Assembly: GCA_964421675.1 (NCBI GenBank)
Contig: CAYQXV010000018.1
Location: 1 to 54,068 of the forward strand
DNA: 54,068 nucleotides
Direction of reading: 5' to 3'
Origin: CALLPQ01 sp964421675
Lineage (GTDB): Bacteria; Pseudomonadota; Alphaproteobacteria; Caulobacterales; Parvularculaceae
A program made the translations under genes and the position numbers. This document shows, piece by piece, positions 34,502-44,129 of this stretch (the first letter of the stretch is position 1; every line of letters starts with the position of its first letter). The notes below the pieces were generated by a model. That model was not told the origin of the DNA and searched no databases. It saw only the letters and a program-made list of their open reading frames with translations.

Positions 34502-34999
34502 ATGAGCACCACATCTCTTGAAGACCTCAAAGACGTTGTTGCCGAAGCCGGCGCAGACGTAACCGCAGAGGGCACTATTGAAGCGCCTTTGCCTGAACCA
34601 AAAATCGACTCGCTTGGTCGCTCTTACGCAACCGGCAAACGTAAAACCGCAATTGCCCGCGTCTGGATCAAACCCGGCAGCGGCAAAATTATCGTCAACA
34701 AAAAAGACCATGCGGAATATTTTGGTCGCCCGGTTTTGCAGATGATTATCAAGCAACCTCTTGTTGCTGCGGAACGCAATGACCAGTTTGACGTATTTTG
34801 CACCGTCACAGGCTCTGGCCCATCAGGGCAAGCGGGCGCTGTGCGTCACGGTATTTCAAAAGCCCTTACCTATTATGAGCCGACTTTGCGTCCGGTTTTG
34901 AAAAAAGGTGGCTTCCTGACCCGTGATGCGCGTGTTGTTGAACGGAAAAAATATGGCCGCGCGAAAGCCCGTCGGTCTTTCCAGTTCTCAAAACGCTAA
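34502..34999 (+). CDS. rpsI: 30S ribosomal protein S9
   Basis: S9 binds the head of the small subunit; its C-terminal basic tail reaches the P-site tRNA. The core starts at YATGKRKTAIARVWIKPGSG and ends with the invariant RRSFQFSKR. An acidic N-terminal extension of about 40 residues is usual in alphaproteobacteria. It is co-transcribed with rplM (five-base gap) and ends at a strong terminator. Confidence 0.98.
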   Translation: MSTTSLEDLKDVVAEAGADVTAEGTIEAPLPEPKIDSLGRSYATGKRKTAIARVWIKPGSGKIIVNKKDHAEYFGRPVLQMIIKQPLVAAERNDQFDVFCTVTGSGPSGQAGAVRHGISKALTYYEPTLRPVLKKGGFLTRDARVVERKKYGRAKARRSFQFSKR

Positions 35000-35020
35000 A
35001 CCCCTTTTTACGATCTTTCA

Positions 35021-35050
35021 AAACGCCCCGCAATTTGCGGGGCGTTTTTT
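35021..35050 (+). terminator. Rho-independent terminator of rplM-rpsI
   Basis: A GC-rich stem AAACGCCCCGCA pairs with TGCGGGGCGTTT (35036-35047) around a three-base loop and runs into TTTTTT. It lies 22 bases after the rpsI stop codon. Confidence 0.95.
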
Positions 35051-35109
35051 GTTTGCAATTCCAGTTTCGTCGCATAGAATTTTAGCGGGATTAACAATGG
35101 GGAATTGAA

Positions 35110-36135
35110 ATGGCTCGTCGCATAACGTCCAAAACCTTGGTTTTTTGTGGTTTCGCCCTGTTAGGCTTTTTCCTCCCGGCGCGCGCTCAAGATGATAACG
35201 AAGTGCGCCTTAAACAATTACACATTGATGCTCAGTGTCACGCCTATGACCGCGCATACACATTTTCCGGCCTCAAGGACGCAACAAAACCATATGCTCC
35301 CCCTGCTGCGACACGCTCTGACGACACGGATATACAAATCCGCGCAATTCGGCAGGAAAGATCAAACCGTTCCAAATGTGATGGCACCCGGCGTGTCCTA
35401 CCGCCCGTCGTTCCTGCTGATCAAAAACTTGCGCGCCTTGCACCATCAGCATGCGTTATCGTCAATTTTGATATTGATGAAGACGGAAACACAGAAAATG
35501 TCAGCATAGCAAAGCGCTTTCCAGCCGACTCAAATAGGCGTCTCAGAAAATTGGATCGTGCCGCCATTGATTCCGTTAAGGCCAATTGCTACGCGCCGAA
35601 AATTGAAAATAATGACGCTGTTTCCCAGACAGACATTACATCAAAAATAAACTTCTTTTTTCCCGCGAAAAAACAACCATGGGAAAAGCCGTCTACCCTT
35701 GACCAAATCGACGTGCGGGCAAAACATTTTGAGCAGATTTCACGGGCAAGCTGCGATCTTTTTGAAACCAGCTATAATGAGATGGTGAGCTTGGACAATA
35801 CACCGGGCGTGCCCATACCGTCCTCTAAAAACGTTCCAGATTTTGTCGACGCCGTCCCGGTTAAACGCTCAGCGCCAAGATGGCCGGGGAATATATCGGC
35901 GTTGGAAATATCGCATAGTTGTGTAGTCACAACGTTCGATATCAATGAATCCGGGCGCACGGAAAATATCAAAGTTATCTATCGTGCACCGCAGACGTCA
36001 GCATATCAGGCGTTTGAAGAGGTCACCATAAATGCGATAAAAGAGTGGGAATATAAGCCTGCGACATTGCAAGGCGCCCCGGTACGACAATCGCATGTGC
36101 GAACCAAACTTACCTTTAGTTCGAGTGAAGACTAA
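35110..36135 (+). CDS. Exported protein with two TonB C-terminal-like domains
   Basis: The 341-residue product has a signal peptide (ending FFLPARAQ) and two copies of a TonB_C-like unit. The first is around residues 115-180 (CVIVNFDIDEDGNTENVSI, then LDRAAIDSVKANCYAPKI). The second is around 275-338 (CVVTTFDINESGRTENIKV, then EVTINAIKEWEYKPATLQG). Each carries a cysteine at the start and one or more downstream. There is no membrane anchor or Pro-rich spacer as in TonB itself, so energy transduction is unlikely. A role in periplasmic protein interaction is inference. ATG at 35110 has a GGGGAA just upstream. It stands alone between the ribosomal terminator and tdh. Confidence 0.82.
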   Translation: MARRITSKTLVFCGFALLGFFLPARAQDDNEVRLKQLHIDAQCHAYDRAYTFSGLKDATKPYAPPAATRSDDTDIQIRAIRQERSNRSKCDGTRRVLPPVVPADQKLARLAPSACVIVNFDIDEDGNTENVSIAKRFPADSNRRLRKLDRAAIDSVKANCYAPKIENNDAVSQTDITSKINFFFPAKKQPWEKPSTLDQIDVRAKHFEQISRASCDLFETSYNEMVSLDNTPGVPIPSSKNVPDFVDAVPVKRSAPRWPGNISALEISHSCVVTTFDINESGRTENIKVIYRAPQTSAYQAFEEVTINAIKEWEYKPATLQGAPVRQSHVRTKLTFSSSED

Positions 36136-36142
36136 TTGTAAG

Positions 36143-37177
36143 CTACCACTCTAAAATCACCTTGCCGGACTGGCCCGCGCGCATTATGTCGAACCCTTTT
36201 TGGAAATCTGAGACGGGAAATTGATGGGTCAGGATTGGCGACAGATCAAGACCGGCCTGTAAAAGCGTACCCATCTTATACCATGTCTCAAACATGCGCC
36301 GTCCATAAATGCCTTTAATTTCCAGCCCCTTAAAAATAACCTGATCCCAGTCAATGCCCGTGCCCGTTGGCATAATGCCCAACATGGCAATCCGCCCGCC
36401 ATGGTTCATTGTCTCCAACATGGAACCAAAAGCCGAAGGGACACCAGACATTTCAAGACCAACATCAAAACCCTCCGTCATGCCGAGGTCCGACATGATA
36501 TCGCGCAGATCGGTATTGGTTACATTCACCGCGACCGATGCGCCCATCTTGGAGGCCAGGTCAAGGCGGTATTCATTCACATCGGTGATCACCACATGGC
36601 GCGCGCCAACAAACCGCGCCACCGCTGCGGCCATTATCCCGATTGGCCCCGCACCGGTGATCAATACATCTTCGCCCACAAGATCATAAGCAAGCGCTGT
36701 ATGAACCGCATTACCAAAGGGATCGAAAATCGCGCCCAGCTCATCAGAAATATCATCGGGTAAGCGATACACATTGAAGGCAGGGGCAGAAATATATTCC
36801 GCAAAAGCGCCGGGCCGGTTGACCCCTATTCCCACCGTATTGCGGCACAAGTGGCGCTCGCCCGCCCGGCAATTTCGGCAATAGCCGCACGTTACATGTC
36901 CTTCGACGGAAACCCGGTCGCCAACTTTTAACTTGGAATGTTCGGGGTGAACCTCTGATCCGATTTCGACAATTTCCCCGGAGAACTCATGACCAACAGT
37001 CATGGGAACGGGCACTGTCTTTTGCGCCCAGTCATCCCAGTTATAGATATGCACATCCGTCCCGCAAATTGCCGTGCGCCGCACACGAATTAAAACATCG
37101 TTCGGCCCAATGTCCGGGCGCTTTACATCTGCAAGCCAAATACCCTCTTGCGATTTTGCTTTGATCAGGGCTTTCAT
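36143..37177 (-). CDS. tdh: L-threonine 3-dehydrogenase
   Basis: Tdh oxidises threonine to 2-amino-3-ketobutyrate with NAD. The 344-residue zinc-dependent medium-chain dehydrogenase has the catalytic zinc site (CGTDVHIYNWDDWA with Cys, then GHEFSGEIVEIG), the structural zinc cysteines (CGYCRNCRAGERHLC), and the Rossmann motif ITGAGPIGIMAAAVARFVGA. The Tdh-specific start MKALIKAKSQEGIWL supports the name over other alcohol dehydrogenases. ATG at 37177 has TAGGATT upstream. The partner gene kbl, usually adjacent, is not in the window, so the ketobutyrate may be handled elsewhere. Confidence 0.95.
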   Translation of the reverse strand: MKALIKAKSQEGIWLADVKRPDIGPNDVLIRVRRTAICGTDVHIYNWDDWAQKTVPVPMTVGHEFSGEIVEIGSEVHPEHSKLKVGDRVSVEGHVTCGYCRNCRAGERHLCRNTVGIGVNRPGAFAEYISAPAFNVYRLPDDISDELGAIFDPFGNAVHTALAYDLVGEDVLITGAGPIGIMAAAVARFVGARHVVITDVNEYRLDLASKMGASVAVNVTNTDLRDIMSDLGMTEGFDVGLEMSGVPSAFGSMLETMNHGGRIAMLGIMPTGTGIDWDQVIFKGLEIKGIYGRRMFETWYKMGTLLQAGLDLSPILTHQFPVSDFQKGFDIMRAGQSGKVILEW

Positions 37178-37257
37178 ATTCAAATCCTAAAATTCACCGA
37201 ATGTCACAACGCGGCATTCAATCAGTCAAATGGTCAATACTCTAAAAAATCCGGGCG

Positions 37258-38019
37258 CTACTGCCATCGCTTGGTTGTCTTTTGCGCGATTGTATCGGGC
37301 TGTTGTTTTTGCGCGCCTTGATACCCCGTGACATGATCGGCAACGAAGGGATTGCTTTTTCGCTCATTACCAAATGTCGACATTGATCCATGACCGGGTA
37401 CAAATTGCATGTCATCCCCCAGAGGCCATAATTTCTCGGTAATTGAGGCGATTAACGTATCATGGTCGCCGCGCGGAAAATCCGTGCGCCCTATCGAACC
37501 AGCAAACAACACATCGCCAACAAATGCCAGTCGCACGCCTTTATGATAGATCACCACATGACCGGGCGTGTGGCCGGGCGTGTAGACAACATCAAAATGA
37601 ATACCATCAAGCTCAAGCCGGTCGCCATCCTCTAGCCATTGATCGGGCTGGCAATCTTCGCCCATGCCGGGCGAGCCATATTTGGCCCAATGATCGGCAA
37701 TATCATCCAGCCAGAATTTATCTTCCTTGTGCGGCCCGATAATTTTGGCGCCGGTCTTGCGCTTTATTGCCTCCGCGCCGCCAGCATGATCGAGATGTCC
37801 ATGGGTGAGCCACACCTGCTCCAGATGCGCGCCCATTTTGTCGGCGGTTTCAAAAATCTTGTCGGGCTCACCGCCCGGATCAATCACAGCCGCTTTACCG
37901 GATGGGGCTTTGATGATGGAGCAATTTTGCTGAAAAGGGGTCACAGGCACAATCGCGACCGCGAACGGGCTTTGATTATTGTCGGCCTGCCCGCCCTGAG
38001 AAGAACTCATATTTTCCAT
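37258..38019 (-). CDS. Metallo-beta-lactamase fold hydrolase (GloB/YcbL-like)
   Basis: The 253-residue cytoplasmic protein has the binuclear zinc signature THGHLDHAGG, the second metal motif TPGHTPGHV, and VGDVLFAGSIGRTDFPRGDH. That last segment is characteristic of the YcbL-type glyoxalase II group (type II hydroxyacylglutathione hydrolase). It probably hydrolyses thioesters such as S-lactoylglutathione. The C-terminus adds a short Gln/Lys-rich tail. Start is ATG 38019 or 38010. It is 80 bases from tdh on the same strand; co-transcription is possible. Tdh products can give methylglyoxal, so the pairing makes metabolic sense, but this is inference. Confidence 0.9.
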   Translation of the reverse strand: MENMSSSQGGQADNNQSPFAVAIVPVTPFQQNCSIIKAPSGKAAVIDPGGEPDKIFETADKMGAHLEQVWLTHGHLDHAGGAEAIKRKTGAKIIGPHKEDKFWLDDIADHWAKYGSPGMGEDCQPDQWLEDGDRLELDGIHFDVVYTPGHTPGHVVIYHKGVRLAFVGDVLFAGSIGRTDFPRGDHDTLIASITEKLWPLGDDMQFVPGHGSMSTFGNERKSNPFVADHVTGYQGAQKQQPDTIAQKTTKRWQ

Positions 38020-38202
38020 TAAAAACCGCCTTTTACAGATTTACTAGCGCCAATACTCCCATCCCCCGCCCTCAATAACTTGCCCGGTCCTAACTTACAA
38101 AGCGAAAATTCGTGATCAAGCCGGAGGATTAGTGAGATGCATCGTGATCGATCATCGTCTATGGTGCCCGAGAATTCAACAACCTTGGAAGGGAGTTTTG
38201 AT

Positions 38203-38895
38203 ATGAAAATTCGCACCAGCTTAGCGCTGAGTGTCGCTGCATTCACACTCACCATTACTAATCCTACATTTGCCCTGCAAGAGGGGGCGACACCGACCAG
38301 TGAAAAAATCAAAGCCGCCGACGATCTTCTGGAAGATCTGAAGTCGGCACCGCTGCTCCCGGAGAACTCCCATAATGAGGACGCCCAGCCCGTCAGCTAT
38401 GATGGGATTGATCTAGAGCCGACCCGAGCGTCTATTGTGTTACCCGTCGCGGCCCTGCAGATCCCATCAATCGCCGCCGGCTTTTCCCCGGTCGCTATCG
38501 ACCCAGAGAGCGGCGTTGCTCTTGGCGGCTATGATCCAGTTGGATATTTCACCCAAGGTGAAGCGATCCAAGGTAATCAGGAAATAACAGCGACCTATAA
38601 TGGCGCCATCTACTATTTTGACTCTGATGAAAATCGTGAATTGTTCCTGGCCGACTCTGAACGATATACACCCGCATATGGTGGCTATTGTACAGAAACC
38701 CTGGCGCACGGCGCGCTGACACCAGCAAGCCCGAACCACTGGACCATTCACGGTGACAGATTATATCTAACCCGTTCGGCGCAATCGACAAAAGTGCTGC
38801 GTGAAAAAAGAGCGCAATCTTTCGCGAACGCCAATGAGTTTTGGAACTCTGTTGATGAATCTCTCAACATCCCGAACGCATCGAGCAAACTCTAA
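38203..38895 (+). CDS. Exported YHS domain protein
   Basis: The 230-residue product has a signal peptide (MKIRTSLALSVAAFTLTITN, cleavage near FALQ) and a C-terminal YHS domain at about residues 107-165: GYDPVGYFTQGEA, YYFDSDENRELFLADSERY, YGGYC. YHS domains are found in metal-handling proteins and in alphaproteobacterial periplasmic proteins of unknown role. ATG at 38203 follows GGAAGGGAG; an upstream in-frame ATG at 38137 lacks this. It is monocistronic, with a strong hairpin terminator downstream. Confidence 0.87.
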   Translation: MKIRTSLALSVAAFTLTITNPTFALQEGATPTSEKIKAADDLLEDLKSAPLLPENSHNEDAQPVSYDGIDLEPTRASIVLPVAALQIPSIAAGFSPVAIDPESGVALGGYDPVGYFTQGEAIQGNQEITATYNGAIYYFDSDENRELFLADSERYTPAYGGYCTETLAHGALTPASPNHWTIHGDRLYLTRSAQSTKVLREKRAQSFANANEFWNSVDESLNIPNASSKL

Positions 38896-38949
38896 AATTT
38901 CTCCCAATATGCCTAATGGGCATTACGGATTAAAAATCGCGCCTAATAG

Positions 38950-38982
38950 AAAACGGCGACCTGATAAAGGTCGCCGTTTTTA
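38950..38982. terminator. Bidirectional terminator between YHS gene and GDH
   Basis: AAAACGGCGACCT (38950-38962) pairs perfectly with AGGTCGCCGTTTT (38968-38980) around GATAA. Flanking A and T runs let it work for both converging genes. Confidence 0.93.
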
Positions 38983-39002
38983 TTGTCGTAATTTATCCCG
39001 CT

Positions 39003-42000
39003 TTACAATAAGCGCTCATTTAGTTCTGAGAGCTGACGGCTTAGCAACGATAATTTTGCAACCGATGGCGTTTGCGAGGCCAAATCAACATCCGCGATAA
39101 ATTTATTATATCGCTCAAACGTGTCGCGATGGCCTTTAACCCACGCTTTCATCGCCGCATTGACGGCCTCGCTCGATACATCTTTTTCCAGACAACCCTT
39201 TTGCGCAATCATGGTTTCAGTGATCTGGCGTTGTTGGCGCGTTACCTCTTCCATGAGACGCCGGCTCGCGCGCATTTCAAAATTCTTACGCAGCGGATTT
39301 TTACGCATTTGGTCGCGCAAAACGTCCAGCTTTAATTGACGGCCAATTGCAAAAAACAAAGCACCCGCTTTATTGGTATCGCAATTTTTTGTTCGGCTAA
39401 TATCGACAACATCAAAAGCGCGCTCCAGCGAGGCAAACAACGCCGCTTGACGCGCCAAACCCAGCGGCGCACCGCGCTTCTTCCATTCGGCTAATCGCTT
39501 CTCAACGGCAACCGCCGCATCGGGAGGAGCGATCGTTTGATAGGCAGCCATAATCGCGCTTACCGGTTCTTTATAGTCAGAGACTAGCGCGCTTAGCCCA
39601 TCTTTTTTCAACAAAGACATGGCCCGAATGTCTGTAACTAGACGATAAGTTTGTTCTTTCAACAATTCCGCTGCTTCAAAATAGAGAGCATTTTGCACCA
39701 GCGCAGAAACTTCATTATCGAGCGCGTTCACAGCACTTGCGAAATTTTGCAAATCATAAATTTGACGCGCAGCTTCATAAGCAAAGACAACCTCGCTTAC
39801 ACTCGCCCCGGTAACCAGCATCGCTTCATGCACAAAGGCAACGCCGCATGTATCAACAATTTCATTGGCCATCCGTGTTGCGATGATTTCTCGGCGCAAT
39901 CGGTGATTGTCAATCGCCTCGCCATAGCGATGGAGCGCTGCGGGAAAATACTCAACCAGCTCTTTATGAAGCAACGGATCGTCAGGCACATCGCTTTCAA
40001 CAATCTCATCAAACAACCATAATTTCGCATAGGCCATCAGAACCGATAGTTCTGGCCGCGTCAGGCCGCGCCCTTGATCGACCATCGCCGATAAAGCCTC
40101 GCGGCTTGGCAAATCTTCCACTTCGCGATCAAGACGGCCCATTTCTTCCAGCGCTGCCATCACACGGCTTTGAGATTCTAGCTGATCAATGGCGGTTTCT
40201 TGTAATTGGCTCAACGCGCGCGTTTGATCATAATTATGGCGCAACACATACTCAGCAACATCATCGGTCATCGATGCCAACAAGGCATTGCGATCTTCCG
40301 CCTTCATAAGACCGCGCTCTATCGCCTCGCCCAGCAAAATTTTGATATTGACTTCGTGATCCGATGAATCAACACCCGCCGAATTATCAATCGCATCGGT
40401 ATTGATGGCCCCGCCCCGGCTCGCAAATTCGATACGAGCTTTTTGCGTGAGACCCAGATTAGCCCCCTCGCCAATCACCTTCATCGTCATCTCATGGGAA
40501 TCAATGCGAATATTATCATTCGCACGGTCGCCAACCCGCCAATTTTCTTCATCGTTGGTTTTAAAATAGGTGCCAATACCGCCTAGCCAAAACAGCTCCA
40601 CAGATGCCTTCAAAATATATTGGATCAACACATTGGGCGCGACTTTATCCTCTTTGATTTTCAGAACAGCTTTAATTTCCGGAGATAGGGATATGGATTT
40701 TGCACTTCGTGAAAATATACCGCCGCCTTTCGAAAGCAGGCTGGTATCATAATCTTGCCAGGATGAGCGCCCTATCTCAAAAAGTCGTTTTCGCTCCTGA
40801 AAAGAACGGGCATGATCGGGCGACGGATCGATAAAAATATCCCGGTGATCAAATGCAGCAACCAATTGAATCTGGTTCGACAGCAACATTCCATTGCCAA
40901 ACACATCGCCTGACATGTCGCCAACACCAGCAACAGTAAATGGTTCCGACTGAATGTCCTTTCCCATTTCGCGAAAATGGCGCTTCACCGCTTCCCATGC
41001 GCCGCGCGCTGTGATGCCCATGGCCTTATGGTCATATCCGGCCGATCCACCTGAGGCAAACGCGTCCCCTAGCCAAAAATTTCGGGCTTCCGAAATTGCA
41101 TTGGCGGTATCTGAGAATTGTGCGGTCCCTTTATCAGCTGCCACAACAAGATATGGATCCTCGCCATCGTGGGAGACAACATTTTCGGGATGGACCACCT
41201 GCCCATCAACAATATTGTCCGTGACATCAAGCAGAGTCCCGATGAAAATTTTATAAGCCTCGCGGCCCGCTTCATAAATTTGCGCGCGGTCATCTGTATC
41301 GGGCAAGTGTTTTGGGAAAAAACCGCCCTTTGATCCTGTTGGCACAATCACTGCGTTTTTAACGCGCTGCGCCTTTACCAATCCCAGCACTTCTGTGCGG
41401 AAATCTTCTTTTCTATCTGACCAGCGCAATCCTCCGCGTGCAAACGGGCCAAACCGCAAATGCACACCATCTACCATGGGGCCGGAAACAAAAATTTCGC
41501 GGTACGGTTTAGGTTCAGGGATTTCTTCAAGTTTGCCGCTCTCTATTTTTAGAGCAATGCACGCCCGAACCGCGCCATCGACTCGTTGGTAAAAATTTGT
41601 CCGACTTGTTGCATCAAACAGATTGATAAACCGCCGGATGATCCGGTCTTGATCCAGACTGGAAACATCGTGCAGCTTTTCTAAAACATCCTCACAAGCC
41701 TCGTGCCACTTACTATCGCGGTTTTTGCTATCGCCAACCGTTGGGTCAAATTTCACCTGGAATGCACTAATAATCCCTTGCGAAATATGCGGCCAGCGCC
41801 TCAATGTTTCTTCAATGTAACTTTGTGAATAAGAGATGCCCGTTTGCAAATGATGCTTGGCCGCCGCGCGCAACAACCATGCCTCATGCCATGTCAGCCC
41901 TGCAGCAACAACCAATGCGTTAAAACCATCATCTTCACATACACCGTTCAAGATAGCGGTTAGCGCATCTTCTATTTTTGGTTTAATATCAGCAAAATCG

Positions 42001-43880
42001 ATCGCACGTTCATTGGATTCCTCTGTGAGGAAGTCATGGATCCAAACCGGACCCTCTCCATTATCGGGACGCACCTCATAGTCAATTTCCCGAATGACAC
42101 TCAGGCCAAAATTCTCCAAAGTGGGAATAATTGCCGATAAGCGAACAGGCTCATTGCGCTGATATAGCTTCAAGTGCAATCGATGCGGCGCGTCAGAATT
42201 CTCTCTATAGGCGCGAACATCAAAATGCCGGTCGGCCATTTTTTCAAGGACATCAATATCCTCAAGAGCTTCACGCGCACTCACATGCTCTCTATACCCC
42301 GCATCAAAAGCCCGGCGATAGGTTTCAAAAATCCCTGTTGGTAAGGCCCCTTGATGTAAGGTGCGCAAGCTTTCAAGCAAATCCGCATCCCAATCACGGC
42401 ACAAGGCCCGAATCTCGTCCGTTAAATGTTTAATCCCTGGCCCTTCTGGCGCGCCCGAATCCAGACCGATAACAAAGTGAACGCGAACGAGAGAGGCATC
42501 GCCAAAAAATGGGTAAAACGCAAAAACACGGCCATAAAATGTAGACGCCAGTAAATTACCAATCGCCTCGCGGCGGTCAGAATTAAATTGATCACGGGGA
42601 ATAAAAACAAAGGCCGAGATATATCGATCAAAACGGTCCCGTCGCAAAATCAATTTAACGCGCGGGCGTTTATAAAGCCGCAAAATTTCGAGGCTGGTCT
42701 CGCCGATGGTTTCTACATCAACCTGAAAAAGCTCATCGCGCGGATAGGTTTCAAGAATATTGAGGAGCGCTTTTTCATTATGACCGCCGGCTGAAAAAGG
42801 CGAGTCGTCGAGAACTTTCTGCACTTTTCTACGCAGTAACGGAATATCGGATGCGGGTCGATTATAGGCATCAGCAGTATATAAGCCGATGAAACGATCC
42901 TCGCCGATCATCTTGCCGTCATCATCATATCGCTTAATCCCGATATAATCTTGATAGACGTAACGATGCACCAAGGACTTGCTATTCGATTTAGCAATGA
43001 GCAATGGCTCATCAGAGGCCAAAAAGGCTTCGACAGCCGCTGATAATTCGCCGGCCTTGGAGAATGTATTTTTCAAAATTCGGCGCTTTGGGTTTTTCAA
43101 AACTCCAAGATCGCCCGACGGGTCATGTTCGAACTCAAGGCCTGTTGGTGTTGTCCGGCAATTATAGCGCCGCACACCCAAAAAGGAGAAATGGTCATTC
43201 AATAACCAATTGAGAAACGCGATATTTTCTTGCAAATCTTCATCGCTATAATTGTCTAGCCGCAATTGGCCAAGCTGCGTGATGGCGTCGCCAAGGCACT
43301 GGCGCATCTTTTCCCAATCCGTAACCGCTGCCGCCACATCGGCCAATGCCTCATGAAGTTGGGCGTTGAGATATTCAATCTCTGCATTGTCAATGGGCGG
43401 ATCTAGCTGAGCATATATTGTCGACTCGCGCATGGATGGCCCAGAGTGCTGGCGCTCACCATCTTTTCCGCGCGCATTATCCGTCAGTATATTGACGAAA
43501 AACCGGATTGATTTGCCTGCCTCCGTCAATACCGATGTGATGCTGTCGACCAAAAATGGCTTATCATCTGTGGTGATCGTCAAGACCAGATCTTTCTCCA
43601 GGCTCTTAGCGCTTTCATTGCGGGCCTTCACGTCCAGATCAATCACGGCCTCGCCGGGGCGCCGGTTCGCACTCGCACGCCAGGCATGGTGGGCCATTGC
43701 AAAAAGTTTATCGGGAGAATCCCATAGACGGTCATCACCGGTTCCAAATCGCGCAAACTGTTCGAGCATCTGGATAAATGCCGGCGGCGGGCCCTTAGGC
43801 CACTCATCGTGAGCATGGGCCAGATCGAGCAAAGCTCGGACGGCAGTTTCGTCTTCGCTGATCAACATTGACTCAGCCAT
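39003..43880 (-). CDS. gdhZ: NAD-specific glutamate dehydrogenase, large class
   Basis: This 1625-residue enzyme is the very large (about 180 kDa) NAD-dependent glutamate dehydrogenase that oxidises glutamate to 2-oxoglutarate and ammonia. The N-terminal half carries ACT-like regulatory regions. The catalytic core lies around residues 800-1250 with FGPFARGGLRWSDRKEDFR, VPTGSKGGFFPK (catalytic Lys region), GDMSGDVFGNGMLLS and the nucleotide-fold segment KVIGEGANLGLTQKAR. The C-terminal 350 residues are helical. ATG at 43880 (MAESMLISEDE) has AGGGAG upstream; an in-frame start at 43913 is less likely. The symbol follows the Caulobacter homologue and is given by class, not by tested orthology. 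It is the longest gene here and appears intact. Confidence 0.95.
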   Translation of the reverse strand: MAESMLISEDETAVRALLDLAHAHDEWPKGPPPAFIQMLEQFARFGTGDDRLWDSPDKLFAMAHHAWRASANRRPGEAVIDLDVKARNESAKSLEKDLVLTITTDDKPFLVDSITSVLTEAGKSIRFFVNILTDNARGKDGERQHSGPSMRESTIYAQLDPPIDNAEIEYLNAQLHEALADVAAAVTDWEKMRQCLGDAITQLGQLRLDNYSDEDLQENIAFLNWLLNDHFSFLGVRRYNCRTTPTGLEFEHDPSGDLGVLKNPKRRILKNTFSKAGELSAAVEAFLASDEPLLIAKSNSKSLVHRYVYQDYIGIKRYDDDGKMIGEDRFIGLYTADAYNRPASDIPLLRRKVQKVLDDSPFSAGGHNEKALLNILETYPRDELFQVDVETIGETSLEILRLYKRPRVKLILRRDRFDRYISAFVFIPRDQFNSDRREAIGNLLASTFYGRVFAFYPFFGDASLVRVHFVIGLDSGAPEGPGIKHLTDEIRALCRDWDADLLESLRTLHQGALPTGIFETYRRAFDAGYREHVSAREALEDIDVLEKMADRHFDVRAYRENSDAPHRLHLKLYQRNEPVRLSAIIPTLENFGLSVIREIDYEVRPDNGEGPVWIHDFLTEESNERAIDFADIKPKIEDALTAILNGVCEDDGFNALVVAAGLTWHEAWLLRAAAKHHLQTGISYSQSYIEETLRRWPHISQGIISAFQVKFDPTVGDSKNRDSKWHEACEDVLEKLHDVSSLDQDRIIRRFINLFDATSRTNFYQRVDGAVRACIALKIESGKLEEIPEPKPYREIFVSGPMVDGVHLRFGPFARGGLRWSDRKEDFRTEVLGLVKAQRVKNAVIVPTGSKGGFFPKHLPDTDDRAQIYEAGREAYKIFIGTLLDVTDNIVDGQVVHPENVVSHDGEDPYLVVAADKGTAQFSDTANAISEARNFWLGDAFASGGSAGYDHKAMGITARGAWEAVKRHFREMGKDIQSEPFTVAGVGDMSGDVFGNGMLLSNQIQLVAAFDHRDIFIDPSPDHARSFQERKRLFEIGRSSWQDYDTSLLSKGGGIFSRSAKSISLSPEIKAVLKIKEDKVAPNVLIQYILKASVELFWLGGIGTYFKTNDEENWRVGDRANDNIRIDSHEMTMKVIGEGANLGLTQKARIEFASRGGAINTDAIDNSAGVDSSDHEVNIKILLGEAIERGLMKAEDRNALLASMTDDVAEYVLRHNYDQTRALSQLQETAIDQLESQSRVMAALEEMGRLDREVEDLPSREALSAMVDQGRGLTRPELSVLMAYAKLWLFDEIVESDVPDDPLLHKELVEYFPAALHRYGEAIDNHRLRREIIATRMANEIVDTCGVAFVHEAMLVTGASVSEVVFAYEAARQIYDLQNFASAVNALDNEVSALVQNALYFEAAELLKEQTYRLVTDIRAMSLLKKDGLSALVSDYKEPVSAIMAAYQTIAPPDAAVAVEKRLAEWKKRGAPLGLARQAALFASLERAFDVVDISRTKNCDTNKAGALFFAIGRQLKLDVLRDQMRKNPLRKNFEMRASRRLMEEVTRQQRQITETMIAQKGCLEKDVSSEAVNAAMKAWVKGHRDTFERYNKFIADVDLASQTPSVAKLSLLSRQLSELNERLL

Positions 43881-44129
43881 AGCGATGATCTCCCTGAAGG
43901 ATCGCAGCGACATTGGGGTGCGATCTACAGTGATATGGAATTGGTGTGAATACGTCGTTAAACGATCTTATCTTGATTGCGGTTTGAACCTCTAAACCGC
44001 AATCGTCAACCATGATGTTGACGCGGTTCGGTTCTTTTGAATCGACAGACTCAAACTCGGTATATTGCGCCTGAAAATAGAAATCCCGGCCCATTTATAG
44101 CGGTAAATGTGGTGATCTCCACTACATGC
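43881..44129. other. Intergenic region upstream of GDH
   Basis: About 250 bases with no gene that I can support; a 73-codon minus-strand frame runs through it into GDH but looks accidental. It should contain the GDH promoter. Confidence 0.4.

Noticed and set aside
43873..44094. 73-codon minus-strand frame upstream of GDH
   Set aside because: It overlaps the GDH start in another frame and resembles no protein; no ribosome-binding site.
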